A stretch of 64,000 nt of DNA from NCBI GenBank assembly GCA_009859145.1, contig VRVR01000009.1, positions 124,001 through 188,000 of the forward strand, given 5' to 3'. Shown one piece after another: positions 1-8,626 of this stretch. A program made the translations under genes and the position numbers. Within the stretch, counting starts at the first letter, position 1; every line of letters begins with the position of its first letter. Source of the stretch: Andalucia godoyi. Lineage: Eukaryota > Discoba > Jakobea > Jakobida > Andaluciidae. A model generated the notes under the pieces. It searched no databases and had not been told where the DNA came from. It saw only the letters and a program-made list of their open reading frames with translations.

Positions 1-1726
1 GCTCCACTTCATCATCCTCGTCGTCGTCATTGTCAGCACTGCGTCGATTTGGAACAGAGACAGGACGAGTTCTCGACGCTGCTGACGGTGTCACAGCGGC
101 CGGCGTGGGCTCCGAGAAAGAATGGCTGTTCCCGTTGGACTTTGGATACGGGGTTCGAGACGGCGTCGCAGCCAAAGGGTTAATCTTTGTCGGGCTCTTT
201 GTTGGAGTCTTTGGTGGGCTCCTGTCAAAGCGTGTGCTGGAAGATGGCGTCTTCAATGGAGGAAGTCTTGTGGGCTTGACAGCTTCGGCTTGGGAATCGC
301 CGAGAGACTGAACCGCTGTCGGAGTCTTGGCGCGGGGTGATGAGGAACTGGCATCCACAGAAGCTCGAGTGATTGATGTCGCCGATCCACTTCGTTCAAG
401 AGATGCCCTCGGTGTCCGCGGAGAAGACGACAAGCCGTCCAGCTTTCTGTTCGACGAAGAATGCTGCACAGGGATTGCAAACAGAGATTTCGGAACCTGT
501 CCCTTTGCTGCGGCTCGCGTCTGTCCACTTTTCTCTGCGATGCTGCCCTTCGCACCACTTCTTGTCTCGTTTTCCTCGTCGCGATCGTCATCATTCTTCT
601 TCGCAACGGACACAGAAGCGCGGTAGGAAATGAATCCGAGGATTCCGTATATGAAGAGACCAACGACGAGAGCAAGATATTGGAACCACGTCACAGTCAG
701 TCCCATGACACCAACGCAAAAGAAGAATCCTCCGGCCAGCTCAAACTGCAGACTGACGGTTCTCAGCCACTTATTTCTGGAAAACACAGCATCCAAAGGA
801 GGTCTAATCACAAACAACAAGAATAATACGCCAACACTCACGTAGACATCATAATTCAAATCAACTGGAATCGGTTCCTGCTGGAAATATCTTGCGAACC
901 ATGCGGCCGGAGCAAGCCCGATCCATTCGAGCAGGAGAGCATTTCTGACAGTTGTTGCAACATTTGTATTTGGTCCTGAAACAAGATTTGAGACGTGCAG
1001 TCTTGTTACGTGCACAAGTCTTGCAGCACATCCACACACGATTCCGTCCGTGGAAATCGAGAGAAATTCTCCGGATCCCGAGTACCAGAACAGGACAACA
1101 CATCCCACAGAGAGCACGGACAAGCACGAGTATCTATTGATCCATCTCGACGGATCTCTGTTTTCAGGATTCTTTGAAAATAACGTTGACACAACGAGAG
1201 ACAAGAATGGATCGAGCAGAAGCAGCACAATGACCCGCAGTGCATCGAGCTTCCACAGAGCCCACGCTGAAAGAAGAACTTCTGCGGCAGCGAACAGAAC
1301 AATCAGCAGCCTGGAAAAAAGGAGTGTTGAAGGAACAGCCGTGGACTGCGATGTAGAAAACAAGTAGAGGTACGAAACGAGCGACAAAAGTCCCGTAGAC
1401 CAAGTAACGGCCCAGAAAGGCTCCAGCGAAGACCCATACACCGGAGATATCGAATATGCCAGCGCAGCAAGCCTTAGTCCATCCATACCGAAACCTGCCA
1501 AGATGCGAAGCACTCGCCTTCTACTACTATTGCTATTACTACTACCGTTGCTGCTGCTAAAACTATGAATCAGAAGTTCCGACCAAAAACATGGACGAGT
1601 GATGCCGACAAAGAGTTCAACGAAAATCCTCTTTTCCGAATCAAAATTCGTCGATAACGGGAAATGGAAAGATGATTTCGCAACCGCTGGAAGAAAAGAA
1701 AAGGTAAGCAGCATCAATTGATCCAT
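1..1726 (-). CDS. Multipass membrane protein with long basic Ser/Pro tail (partial, runs off the left edge)
   Basis: The minus-strand frame is open from an ATG at 1726 to the window edge, about 575 codons, so the C-terminus is missing. The N-terminus (MDQLMLLTFSFLPAV) is hydrophobic and could be a signal peptide. A Ser/Asn-rich stretch follows, then six or more hydrophobic helices (about residues 85-350), including segments around LLSLVSYLYLF, VIVLLLLDPFLSLVV and FFFCVGVMGLTVTW. From about residue 370 the chain is disordered, rich in Ser, Pro, Lys and Thr, with SPRTPR, PPKTPTKSP and similar proline-directed phosphosite-like motifs, ending at the edge in an acidic run (DDDDEDDE). A second ATG at 1486 would give a protein lacking the signal-like segment. 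I do not recognise the family. The spacer to the divergent gene starting at 1848 is 121 bases. Confidence 0.7.
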   Translation of the reverse strand, partial: MDQLMLLTFSFLPAVAKSSFHFPLSTNFDSEKRIFVELFVGITRPCFWSELLIHSFSSSNGSSNSNSSRRRVLRILAGFGMDGLRLAALAYSISPVYGSSLEPFWAVTWSTGLLSLVSYLYLFSTSQSTAVPSTLLFSRLLIVLFAAAEVLLSAWALWKLDALRVIVLLLLDPFLSLVVSTLFSKNPENRDPSRWINRYSCLSVLSVGCVVLFWYSGSGEFLSISTDGIVCGCAARLVHVTRLHVSNLVSGPNTNVATTVRNALLLEWIGLAPAAWFARYFQQEPIPVDLNYDVYVSVGVLFLLFVIRPPLDAVFSRNKWLRTVSLQFELAGGFFFCVGVMGLTVTWFQYLALVVGLFIYGILGFISYRASVSVAKKNDDDRDEENETRSGAKGSIAEKSGQTRAAAKGQVPKSLFAIPVQHSSSNRKLDGLSSSPRTPRASLERSGSATSITRASVDASSSSPRAKTPTAVQSLGDSQAEAVKPTRLPPLKTPSSSTRFDRSPPKTPTKSPTKINPLAATPSRTPYPKSNGNSHSFSEPTPAAVTPSAASRTRPVSVPNRRSADNDDDEDDEVE

Positions 1727-1847
1727 GGGGAAACGTGCTTTCTGAAATGCGAGGCACTGCTTCACACATTTAGGTGTTTGGGTTTGCTTTTTGTGTTTTG
1801 TTTGGCTTCGTTATGGGTGTTGCTGCGCAGGGAAGACGTGGAGAAAA

Positions 1848-2900
1848 ATGAGCTCATCGGTACCCAAAGAGTCCAATTCGGAATTCTCGCTTATTGACTC
1901 CAACGATGCGGATTTCAAGCGACTGGAGCAACTTTCTCGGCGGTTAGTTGAAGAAGACTTTAGTCTTTCCAATTTCCTTTCGTCCTCCAGCACGAATAAT
2001 AATAATAATGGTAGCGGTGGAAACAGTAATCGCGGAGAATCGATTGAGCAGGTAGAAGCGTCACTGCTTGAAGACTTTCGAGCGTTGGCGGAATCGCAGT
2101 CCACGGCTGTTCCAAAGAGCCGAGTCCGATCCTTGTATCTCGAGCTTTTGAAGTTTGGTGATGCTTTGCTGAACGACCGGTCGACTGTTGATGCATTCTT
2201 GGGGCGGCTGTCTCCTGCAGACCTTGATGCACTGCTGAATGTCATGCAGAAGGATCCCCAGGATATCGTCTCCTTTTTTGACGGCGACGCACAAATTGTG
2301 GACCAGATGCGGAAGGCAAAGTTGTTTCGGTTCGATGCACAGTCGAGGCTTTTGAGCATGCAGAATGCCGACAGTGGGAAAAGCGACTGGGAGTCAATCG
2401 AGAGAGAGATGATGCAGGTGATTTCCAAGAGGGTGCCTGGAGCGGAAAATCGCTCGGAAAGTGTGAGAAAAGCAATCGAGGTGTTCGAGGCCAACATGAT
2501 GCTTTATGCGCAGGACCCAGAGCAGCTTATCCGACTTGCAAATTCGCTTCCAACTCCAGCGGAACAGAATGAATTTCTGGACATTCTTTTTGCAGAGTAT
2601 ACTCCGGATAAGATTCAAAAGCGAATTGCAACCACTTCTGCAAGCACAGCTGCTGCGGCGGCGTCGTCGTCGTCGTCTTCTGCCTCTGGGGCTCCGGGAT
2701 CCGAGTCTGCTGCAATGAGTGTGAATCATCGATTAGTGGCGTTTGTATTTAGAGAACTCCTTACGCATCTCAAGGCATTCAAAACGAATCCGCGCAAGTT
2801 TGATCCACTGCTTGCAAGGCTTAATATTGCCGAACGGGCACAAGTGGATGCTCTGCTGGAAGCATTTTGGGACGTACCCAAAGATTCTCTTAAAATGTAA
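1848..2900 (+). CDS. Hypothetical protein, 350 aa, helical
   Basis: The chosen start is the ATG at 1848 (MSSSVPKESNSEF); the frame is open upstream to a GTG only. The protein begins with a Ser/Asn-rich stretch, including a short poly-Asn run, then two predicted helical blocks (about residues 85-260 and 300-345). A low-complexity Ala/Ser run around residue 275 separates them. The helical parts have a repeat-like look (LSPADLDALLNVMQ, LNIAERAQVDALLEAF), suggesting an all-helical scaffold, but I see no catalytic motif and do not recognise a family. Codon use and length of the frame support a real gene. It is divergent from the membrane-protein gene ending at 1726 and convergent with the FAD synthase gene that ends at 3088. 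Confidence 0.75.
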   Translation: MSSSVPKESNSEFSLIDSNDADFKRLEQLSRRLVEEDFSLSNFLSSSSTNNNNNGSGGNSNRGESIEQVEASLLEDFRALAESQSTAVPKSRVRSLYLELLKFGDALLNDRSTVDAFLGRLSPADLDALLNVMQKDPQDIVSFFDGDAQIVDQMRKAKLFRFDAQSRLLSMQNADSGKSDWESIEREMMQVISKRVPGAENRSESVRKAIEVFEANMMLYAQDPEQLIRLANSLPTPAEQNEFLDILFAEYTPDKIQKRIATTSASTAAAAASSSSSSASGAPGSESAAMSVNHRLVAFVFRELLTHLKAFKTNPRKFDPLLARLNIAERAQVDALLEAFWDVPKDSLKM

Positions 2901-3087
2901 ATTAGTATGATACAGTAGCTGGGAAGTGATGCTAATTGATGGTCGTTCACACCGCGCGCAACATCTATTTATCTGTAGGTTCTTCGAGAGGGAGGGATGG
3001 GGGAGTGGAAAGGAAGAAATCAAACTTAAAATCCAAGCGAAAAAGAATGTACAAGTAATCACGGAAGCCCCAAGCAGCAGAGGGATG

Positions 3088-3750
3088 CTACTTGCTTTTT
3101 GGAAGACGCCCCGCGCGCTCCTTGCTTTCGTCGACGAGTCTGTACGCAGGCAAGAACGAATCTTGAGTATCATCTGGAATCCGCAAATCCTCGTTTGGTC
3201 TTGTGTCGTCAACTCGTCCAATTGACGTGTACCCCTGGTCATAAAGAACACAATACGGCCGCACAGGCTCGTTATCCGGTCTCAGATACTTCCAGACCTG
3301 AGCATACGACCATTGCAAAATTGGGTTAATGCGCACCATGTCTGGCCACCCGTGATCAACATCCGTCCGCGTGAATGCCGACAGATGGGCGCAGTAAGGA
3401 TCCGTGGACCGCGAACCAACGAAAACACCGCACGTGCCATGCTCCTGCTTCAGTTTGAACAATGCCTGCTTGAGAGACATGCCCGAGTACACATCCACGC
3501 AAAGTCCATGAGATCTCGCTGTCTTTGCCACAAAATCGTCAATCTCCGGAAAGCTCGGTTCTTCAATCAGATAGAAAAAGACAACTGAGCAAGGCGCGAT
3601 ATTGCGCTCTTTCAAAACATCTAGAAAAAGAAACAACAGGACTGTCGAATCCTTGCCGCCGTTGAACGAAAACGCAAGCTGTGAAACTGGAAACTTGTCC
3701 AGCGCTTCTCGGATCACCGACTTTGCATCAGAGACAAAATCTAGACTCAT
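3088..3750 (-). CDS. FAD1: FAD synthase (FMN adenylyltransferase), PAPS-reductase-like family
   Basis: The enzyme transfers AMP from ATP to FMN to make FAD, the last step of flavin cofactor synthesis. At 220 aa it contains only the adenylyltransferase domain. The PP-loop SFNGGKDST is near residue 28. Further family hallmarks are VGSRSTDPY (about residue 120), INPILQWSYAQVWKYLR (about 145) and the C-terminal LYDQGYTSIGR and R.NEDLR elements that bind FMN and ATP in yeast Fad1. There is no N-terminal molybdopterin-binding domain as in animal FLAD1, so the architecture is of the fungal/protist type. The start is an ATG at 3750. It is divergent from CHMP2, with a 603-base spacer. Confidence 0.93.
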   Translation of the reverse strand: MSLDFVSDAKSVIREALDKFPVSQLAFSFNGGKDSTVLLFLFLDVLKERNIAPCSVVFFYLIEEPSFPEIDDFVAKTARSHGLCVDVYSGMSLKQALFKLKQEHGTCGVFVGSRSTDPYCAHLSAFTRTDVDHGWPDMVRINPILQWSYAQVWKYLRPDNEPVRPYCVLYDQGYTSIGRVDDTRPNEDLRIPDDTQDSFLPAYRLVDESKERAGRLPKSK

Positions 3751-4353
3751 TCAACAGCACCCTTCCTGTTCGTTTGTCTGTTTGTTTGTTTGTTTGTTAT
3801 TGTTGTTGTTTTTTTGGTATCCTACTCGTCTCCGGCCTTGCAAAAAAGGGACACGCGTCAAGGCTTCCCAGGCTCCAGACTCGTACTCTTTCCAAGTCAC
3901 CCGAGAGGCCGACACTCGAGACAAACCAAAATAGCCATTCAACCACAATATGTCAAACTCTCGCTGTCGGGAATTCGGATGTAAGTGGCTTCTCATTCAA
4001 AAAAGATTCAGTAGTCTCAAGTGATGCTGGATTGTCAGAGGTTTGCGGCTATCGATCGAAAATGAGAAAGGGGGATTCGGCTCATTTCGACTCGATGAAA
4101 CCTCGAGCAAAAAACACGTGAAAACGCCCCGTTTTGTGTGTGTGTGCTTCCTTTTGGATTTCTGTACAAGTATTTCTGGTTTTTTTTTTTTTCTCTTTCT
4201 CGCAAGCTTCTTCTTCCTTTACGACTCTCCTCTTTTTGCAGCACATACATAGAGGGTGGGGCAGCACACACTTTTTTTTCTCTTAATCGCATTTCATTTT
4301 CAACGAACAGCAAGAGAGAGCGCGCCCGATACACCCCTTCACAACTAGCCACC
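3751..4353. other. Divergent intergenic region FAD synthase / CHMP2
   Basis: No gene seen. It contains a TTTG tetranucleotide microsatellite followed by T-rich sequence (3775-3813) just upstream of the FAD synthase start. A GT-rich then T-rich leader (4130-4240) ends in TTTTTGCAG about 115 bases before the CHMP2 start. The GT...T-rich...CAG pattern could be a 5'-UTR intron of CHMP2; this is inference. Promoters for both genes must lie here. Confidence 0.5.
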
Positions 4354-5004
4354 ATGTCGTTCTTGTTTGGGAGGAAAAAGTCACCGAAAGAAGTTCTTCG
4401 TGAGAACAAGCGTTTGATTGACAAGTCTGTCCGAGAGTTGGAACGCGAAAGAATGAATCTACAACGCCAGGAACAGCGGTTGATTGGCGAAATTAAAAAG
4501 GCTGCGAAACAAAATCAGATGGGTGCGGTTGGAGTCATGGCAAAAGACCTTGTTCGAACCCGCAACCAAATTACAAAGTTTTATCGCATGAAGGCCCAAA
4601 TGCAGGCTGTCGCACTTCAGATCCAGTCACTTTCTTCTACGCAACAGATGGCCCAAGCCATGCACTCGGTTACCGGTGCGCTTTCGCAGATGAACAAACA
4701 AGTCAATATGGCTTCGATCCAGAAGATCATGATGGAGTTTGAGAAGCAAAACGAAATGATGGATATGAAGGACGAGATGATGAACGATGCGATTGACGAT
4801 GCGGTTGGCGATGCGGACGACGAAGAGGAAACGGAGGCCGTCGTGTCGCAGATTCTGGATGAAATTGGACTGGATACATCAAAGAACTTGTCGAGTGTGT
4901 CGTCTGCGAAGCTTGGTCAGAAGCAGCAAACGAGCGAGAAGGAGGAAGAGGAAGACACGGGATTGAACGACAGGCTCCAGAAACTTCGATCCGGAAAGTC
5001 ATAA
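4354..5004 (+). CDS. CHMP2A: ESCRT-III subunit CHMP2/Vps2
   Basis: This is a core ESCRT-III protein that polymerises on endosomal, nuclear-envelope and midbody membranes and recruits the ATPase VPS4. The start is the ATG in GCCACCATG, a perfect Kozak-type context, giving 216 aa, close to the ~220 aa of animal CHMP2A. The basic N-terminal helix (MSFLFGRKKSPKEVLRENK) is characteristic of Vps2. A long helical hairpin follows, then an acidic linker (residues ~150-165) and a C-terminal MIM1 motif (NDRLQKLRS) that binds the VPS4 MIT domain. A Glu-rich run precedes the MIM1. The open frame upstream of the ATG is low-complexity leader sequence and is excluded. Confidence 0.95.
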   Translation: MSFLFGRKKSPKEVLRENKRLIDKSVRELERERMNLQRQEQRLIGEIKKAAKQNQMGAVGVMAKDLVRTRNQITKFYRMKAQMQAVALQIQSLSSTQQMAQAMHSVTGALSQMNKQVNMASIQKIMMEFEKQNEMMDMKDEMMNDAIDDAVGDADDEEETEAVVSQILDEIGLDTSKNLSSVSSAKLGQKQQTSEKEEEEDTGLNDRLQKLRSGKS

Positions 5005-5094
5005 CGCGTACTGATTTCCGTCCAGGACAGCTTATCTACTACCAATCTATTTCAATTCCTTTCCGCGTTTGTTTCCCCTCGCACCTTTCTTTCT

Positions 5095-5115
5095 TTCACA
5101 CACACACACACACAC
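5095..5115. repeat. (CA)n microsatellite
   Basis: About ten CA dinucleotides lie in the spacer between the convergent CHMP2 and DNAAF10 genes, probably in a 3' untranslated region. Confidence 0.9.
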
Positions 5116-5254
5116 GCATCTCCGCCCGCTTTTTCTGTTTGACTGTCTGTTACTAATGCATGTAAAGAAGTCTCTAGCCAGTTTCCATTGCTTTTCTGAT
5201 CAGGAACACGCTTTGCAAGGCACGTAGGTACGACAAGAAGAAAAGAAAAGAAAA

Positions 5255-6379
5255 TTAATAGACTTTATTGAGCCTAGTGACGATGCCCACGCGGATGCAC
5301 TGATCAAACGCACCAAAAACACAGAGTCCTTCCTTGTCACGGGACCAGTCGAAGCAGTGCACGGGCTGCGTTCCGATGGACACGTTCTGAAGTCTCTTGC
5401 AGGTTCCGGCAACTCCCATGCTCAGTCCATTCTCGTCCTTCTTGGATCGCTCGGCCGGATATGAATAGTTCCACAAGGAGAGACCCCCTGATCCACCACA
5501 TGACATCCACACATCTCTGTTCTGGGGAAGATGCCGTACGCACCAAATCGTCGAATCTCCGTGTCCCGTCTCTGTGCCCTTCACCGCCACGGACGCATAG
5601 CCTCGATCCGGATGCAACGTGCGCAAGTCAAAGACCCGCATGTGTCCCGACAGCCCAGAGACCACCATCTTATTCATTGCAATGCTTTGCCGATCAAACT
5701 CGATTCCACAAACGCCAACTCCAATATTTGACTCCCACCGCAATGCATTCATCCGCAGATCAAAGAGTTTAATGTCGCCGTTATCATAACCAGCAGCCAC
5801 GCAACGATCTTCTCCACTAACACCGTTTCCAAATGCCACTGCCCAGCAATCTCGAACTGCAGAAGCACCGCTCGAGCTGCTGGAACTGCTCTGTGTATCG
5901 CTTGGAACTAGAGAAGCAACTGGTCGGTCGGGTTGACGGGGATCAAACACTCGGACACATCCATCGCGTGAGCCAGTAACAAATTCCGGGGCGCCTGGAT
6001 TCGACATTCCGTCGATAGAGTTCACAATCGACGGAGCCGCACGCACGGAATAGATCGGATAATCAATTCGCTCTAAATCCCATTGCATGGCCCAGCCATC
6101 AAAGTCACCCGTTGTCAGAATTCTGCCAGCAGATCCAGGCGCCGAAGAAGAAGTGCCAAAGGTTCCACACTTGAATCCGGCCTTCTTTTCCGCCTCCAGA
6201 TCAAGTGTGAGCTGGCCGTGCGAAAGAGAATATACTTGCAACGCACCGGTGCCTCGTGCATACTGACCAAGAGCTACAAACCGAGCAGAGGAAGGAATCC
6301 ATCGAGTATCAAACACAGTCCATGCAATCGACTTGTTGATATGCTCAAGAATCTGAGGTTTTTCCGTTACAGTGGCCAT
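5255..6379 (-). CDS. DNAAF10: Dynein axonemal assembly factor 10 (WDR92/Monad), WD40 protein
   Basis: WDR92 works with the R2TP/prefoldin-like chaperone system in the cytoplasm to preassemble axonemal dynein arms. The 374-aa protein starts EKPQILEHINKS after a short lead and matches the family along its whole length. Diagnostic segments are FVALGQYARGTGALQVY, EFVTGSRDGCVRVFDPRQ, RDCWAVAFGN, AGYDNGDIKLFDLRMNALRWE, RHLPQNRDVW, ERSKKDENGLSMGVAGT and the terminus VGIVTRLNK. A Ser-rich insert lies near residue 165. It shares a 339-base divergent spacer with a dynein-type thioredoxin gene. The family has been reported to track motile cilia across eukaryotes, so its presence is good evidence for a ciliated organism. 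Confidence 0.95.
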   Translation of the reverse strand: MATVTEKPQILEHINKSIAWTVFDTRWIPSSARFVALGQYARGTGALQVYSLSHGQLTLDLEAEKKAGFKCGTFGTSSSAPGSAGRILTTGDFDGWAMQWDLERIDYPIYSVRAAPSIVNSIDGMSNPGAPEFVTGSRDGCVRVFDPRQPDRPVASLVPSDTQSSSSSSSGASAVRDCWAVAFGNGVSGEDRCVAAGYDNGDIKLFDLRMNALRWESNIGVGVCGIEFDRQSIAMNKMVVSGLSGHMRVFDLRTLHPDRGYASVAVKGTETGHGDSTIWCVRHLPQNRDVWMSCGGSGGLSLWNYSYPAERSKKDENGLSMGVAGTCKRLQNVSIGTQPVHCFDWSRDKEGLCVFGAFDQCIRVGIVTRLNKVY

Positions 6380-6718
6380 CTAATAGGTGTGCTGTGTATG
6401 TTTCAACTTTCTGCTCTGTCCAAGCCAGAGAAAATAACAATCATAATCATAATAAGAGCAACGATAAGAAGGAAGCACAAAATAGTCAGCCACGGAGATC
6501 ATTCCCAACTTGAAAGAATTGCGGGTTGGTGGTGTACAGCAGGGAACGACGATACCCGCATAAAGACGAAGTTCAAGGCTTGAGACTTGAGGCTACGGTT
6601 GAATCGCACCCGATAAAAAGTCCGACCATCACCTCGGTCATGAAGGGAACGCTTTTTTTGTGGACCGTGGACTGTGTGGACTGTGGAGTGCGGACTGGGT
6701 GGGAATACGGGAACAAGC
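6380..6718. promoter_or_regulatory. Shared spacer between divergent ciliary genes DNAAF10 and thioredoxin
   Basis: This 339-base region has no gene. It separates the ATG codons of two divergent cilium-associated genes and so must hold both promoters, possibly as one bidirectional unit. I see an A/T-rich patch with ATAATCATAATAAG-like sequence (6433-6458) but no motif I can name with confidence. Confidence 0.4.
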
Positions 6719-7261
6719 ATGCCTCCAAAACTTGCAGAAGTGCAGGTGACTGTCGATACTGCAGCTGAATTCGACTCTTTCATCCTGAATTCGCCTTTTG
6801 TGATTGCGGAGTTGTATTCTTCGTGGAGCGGATCGTGCAAGTCTGTGGTTCCAACGTTTCGCAAATGGGCTTCGGATAACGACGATGTCTCAATCACGTT
6901 TCTGACTGTTGATTCACAAAAGGTGTATGATGAAGCCTCCAAAAGGCTTGATCGGAATCCTCAGGAAAAATTTGCAGCACAGTGGCCAAAACATGCACTG
7001 AAGTACAAGGGCCGGTCCATGCCAGTGTTTCTCTTTTTTGTCAAGGGCACGCTCAAGGATTCCATCGAGTTGGTGGATATTCCCAAGCTCAACAAAACTT
7101 TCGAGTCGCTTGTCAAGGAATTCAAAGTTGCAAATCCACAAGCTGTCCAAAAGACAAGCCCCGTCAAACAACCAGGACAGAAGCTGGAAGAGGAACCGGA
7201 ACTACAGCAACCGCAGCAGCAGCAACCAGAGCAACAGGAACTTCATCAACAAGCAGAATGA
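6719..7261 (+). CDS. Thioredoxin-like protein, outer-dynein-arm light-chain type
   Basis: The chosen ATG is at 6719 (MPPKLAEVQVTV), giving 180 aa. Residues 8-125 form a thioredoxin fold: the active-site strand (ELYSSWSGSCKSVVPTF) is followed by the cis-proline segment SMPVFLFFVKG. Where thioredoxins have W-C-G-P-C-K this protein has W-S-G-S-C-K, so only the second cysteine remains and it cannot act as a dithiol oxidoreductase. The tail is Gln/Glu-rich and disordered. The FLFF segment and context resemble thioredoxin-type outer-arm dynein light chains and the NME9/TXNDC6 group. A divergent dynein assembly factor next door and CYB5D1 on the other side support a ciliary role, but this remains inference. 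Confidence 0.7.
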   Translation: MPPKLAEVQVTVDTAAEFDSFILNSPFVIAELYSSWSGSCKSVVPTFRKWASDNDDVSITFLTVDSQKVYDEASKRLDRNPQEKFAAQWPKHALKYKGRSMPVFLFFVKGTLKDSIELVDIPKLNKTFESLVKEFKVANPQAVQKTSPVKQPGQKLEEEPELQQPQQQQPEQQELHQQAE

Positions 7262-7361
7262 CCGAAATATGTAACATAAATTAACATTTTGCACATTGGT
7301 CTTCTTGCGCCCCCACCCCCCCCTCCCCTCCCGTTCCCTTTTTTTTTTCTCTTTTCATTTT

Positions 7362-7856
7362 TTACGCAATCGACAGATCGTCGTTGAAATACACAAAGAG
7401 CTTTGGAACATGTCCAATGTCCCAATCTTCACCAAATGTCTGGTCATAAGGAATTCCATTTGCTTCCAAGCTCTTCGTCATGTCAAGCACCTTTCCGAGA
7501 AACTTGAAGGTGTAAGAATGGCCATGAGCATTGTGTGGAATGTACCGCAAAAGAATGTCGTGTAGCGTATCTTCTTCAGCACACGCAATCCGAACGCATT
7601 GCTTTGAGAGAGTGTTGAAAAGCTCAATATGTCGTTCACGAAGAGTAACGCACCCAACTTGCATGCTCGTCCACGCAGAGTCAAAGGGTATGTCGCGAGT
7701 CACGTCTTGACCGGCGAGTCGAAGCACAGTGGAGTTTACTGCGGAGGGATGAGACTCGTACCACGATGTCAAATCATAGACTTTTCCACTGTGAATTACC
7801 CATAGATCACTCTCCAGGCGATGTTGTGAAACATCTTGAAGCAGGAAATACCTCAT
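7362..7856 (-). CDS. CYB5D1: Cytochrome b5 domain-containing protein 1 (CYB5D1), shortened
   Basis: CYB5D1 is a ciliary protein linked to radial spokes and redox control of beating. The chosen ATG at 7856 (MRYFLLQDVSQH) gives 164 aa; the open frame extends upstream only to a GTG. Family matches are strong at the start (RYF..DV.QH....DLWV, GKVYDLTSW) and over the C-terminal part (LHDILLRYIPHNAHGHSYTFKFLGK, LEANGIPYDQ and the terminus LFVYFNDDLS). Compared with the animal protein (roughly 230 aa), about 40 residues between the AGQD motif and the ubiquitin-like C-terminal part are missing. That is the part holding the second heme-ligand region of the b5 fold. Convergent with the thioredoxin gene, 100 bases apart. 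Confidence 0.85.
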   Translation of the reverse strand: MRYFLLQDVSQHRLESDLWVIHSGKVYDLTSWYESHPSAVNSTVLRLAGQDVTRDIPFDSAWTSMQVGCVTLRERHIELFNTLSKQCVRIACAEEDTLHDILLRYIPHNAHGHSYTFKFLGKVLDMTKSLEANGIPYDQTFGEDWDIGHVPKLFVYFNDDLSIA

Positions 7857-7930
7857 GTTCTTGATTTGCGACCAGCCAGTAAAATCAACAACAGGGCTGC
7901 AGATCTTGGAAAACACGCGAGGAAATGCTC

Positions 7931-8335
7931 GTTAGAAACGGTTGACCGTTTTGCATATGAACATCAAACAACATCATACCGGAAGTTTGCATGTTTCAGC
8001 TAACCCGATATGGGGACGCGATGTGTTCCTACCGTAGTCAGGTCCAGAATGTCTTTTCGTTCTTCATTCTCTTCTTCTTCTTTCTGTTATTTTCTGTTTG
8101 CTCGTGTTTTACTATCGAACCCTCAAGCAGACAAAACGCCTCATGGCTCCAAAGAGGGATCTTCCCAGCAAACTCAAACCGGCCATGCCTGAAGACACCG
8201 AGAACCAAGGAACTCGTGGTTGCGATGACCCTTTGATGCAGAGCAATCTGCATTGAAGAGTTGGTGCTCGTCCCCAAATTGGATCTGTCGCTTAGCCGAT
8301 GATGATCCATAATGATTCATGTTTTGGCGAGCGGA
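7931..8335 (+). repeat. Dispersed repeat family 1, copy A
   Basis: A block of about 400 bases is closely related to 17968-18470 (same strand) and 31436-32060 (opposite strand). Shared landmarks in order are: GGTTGACCGTTTTG near the start; CATCAAACAACATCAT.CCGG; GGGACGCGATG; TAC.GTAGTC; a T-rich stretch; a segment beginning ATGGCTCCAAAG (8142); CCGGCCATGC; GAGAACCAAGGAA; then CCTTTGATGCAGAGCAATCTG and TGATTCATGTTTTGGC near the end. Short open pieces of 25-37 codons occur but are broken differently in each copy. It is either a non-autonomous mobile element or a repeatedly copied gene fragment. It fills most of the 770 bases between CYB5D1 and the LRR receptor. Confidence 0.8.
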
Positions 8336-8626
8336 TCGAAGTCATTCAACGTCCGTTCCACAAGTCTACAACAGGCACTTGAAATTATTGAAGTGTCTGT
8401 TGTCGCCATGGTTGAGAGTTCGCAGCTCGAACTCACTTCGTCAGAAGAGGGAGTGGTGGCGAGATAGGTACGTTTAATTTAACGGTGAACAACAGCATGA
8501 GAACCGAAAGATGATTGTCATCGAAAAGGAAAAAAGAAAAGCGAGTGCATCACAAAAAAAAAGCCCAAAAAAAAAACCTGCGAGACCTCGTCCTCAACGT
8601 GCTTTTCTTGGGGCACCACAAAGAAT

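Noticed and set aside
4138-4353. Upstream extension of CHMP2 (about 72 codons)
   Set aside because: It begins at a GTG, is T-rich low complexity, and the downstream ATG has a perfect context and matches the family N-terminus exactly.
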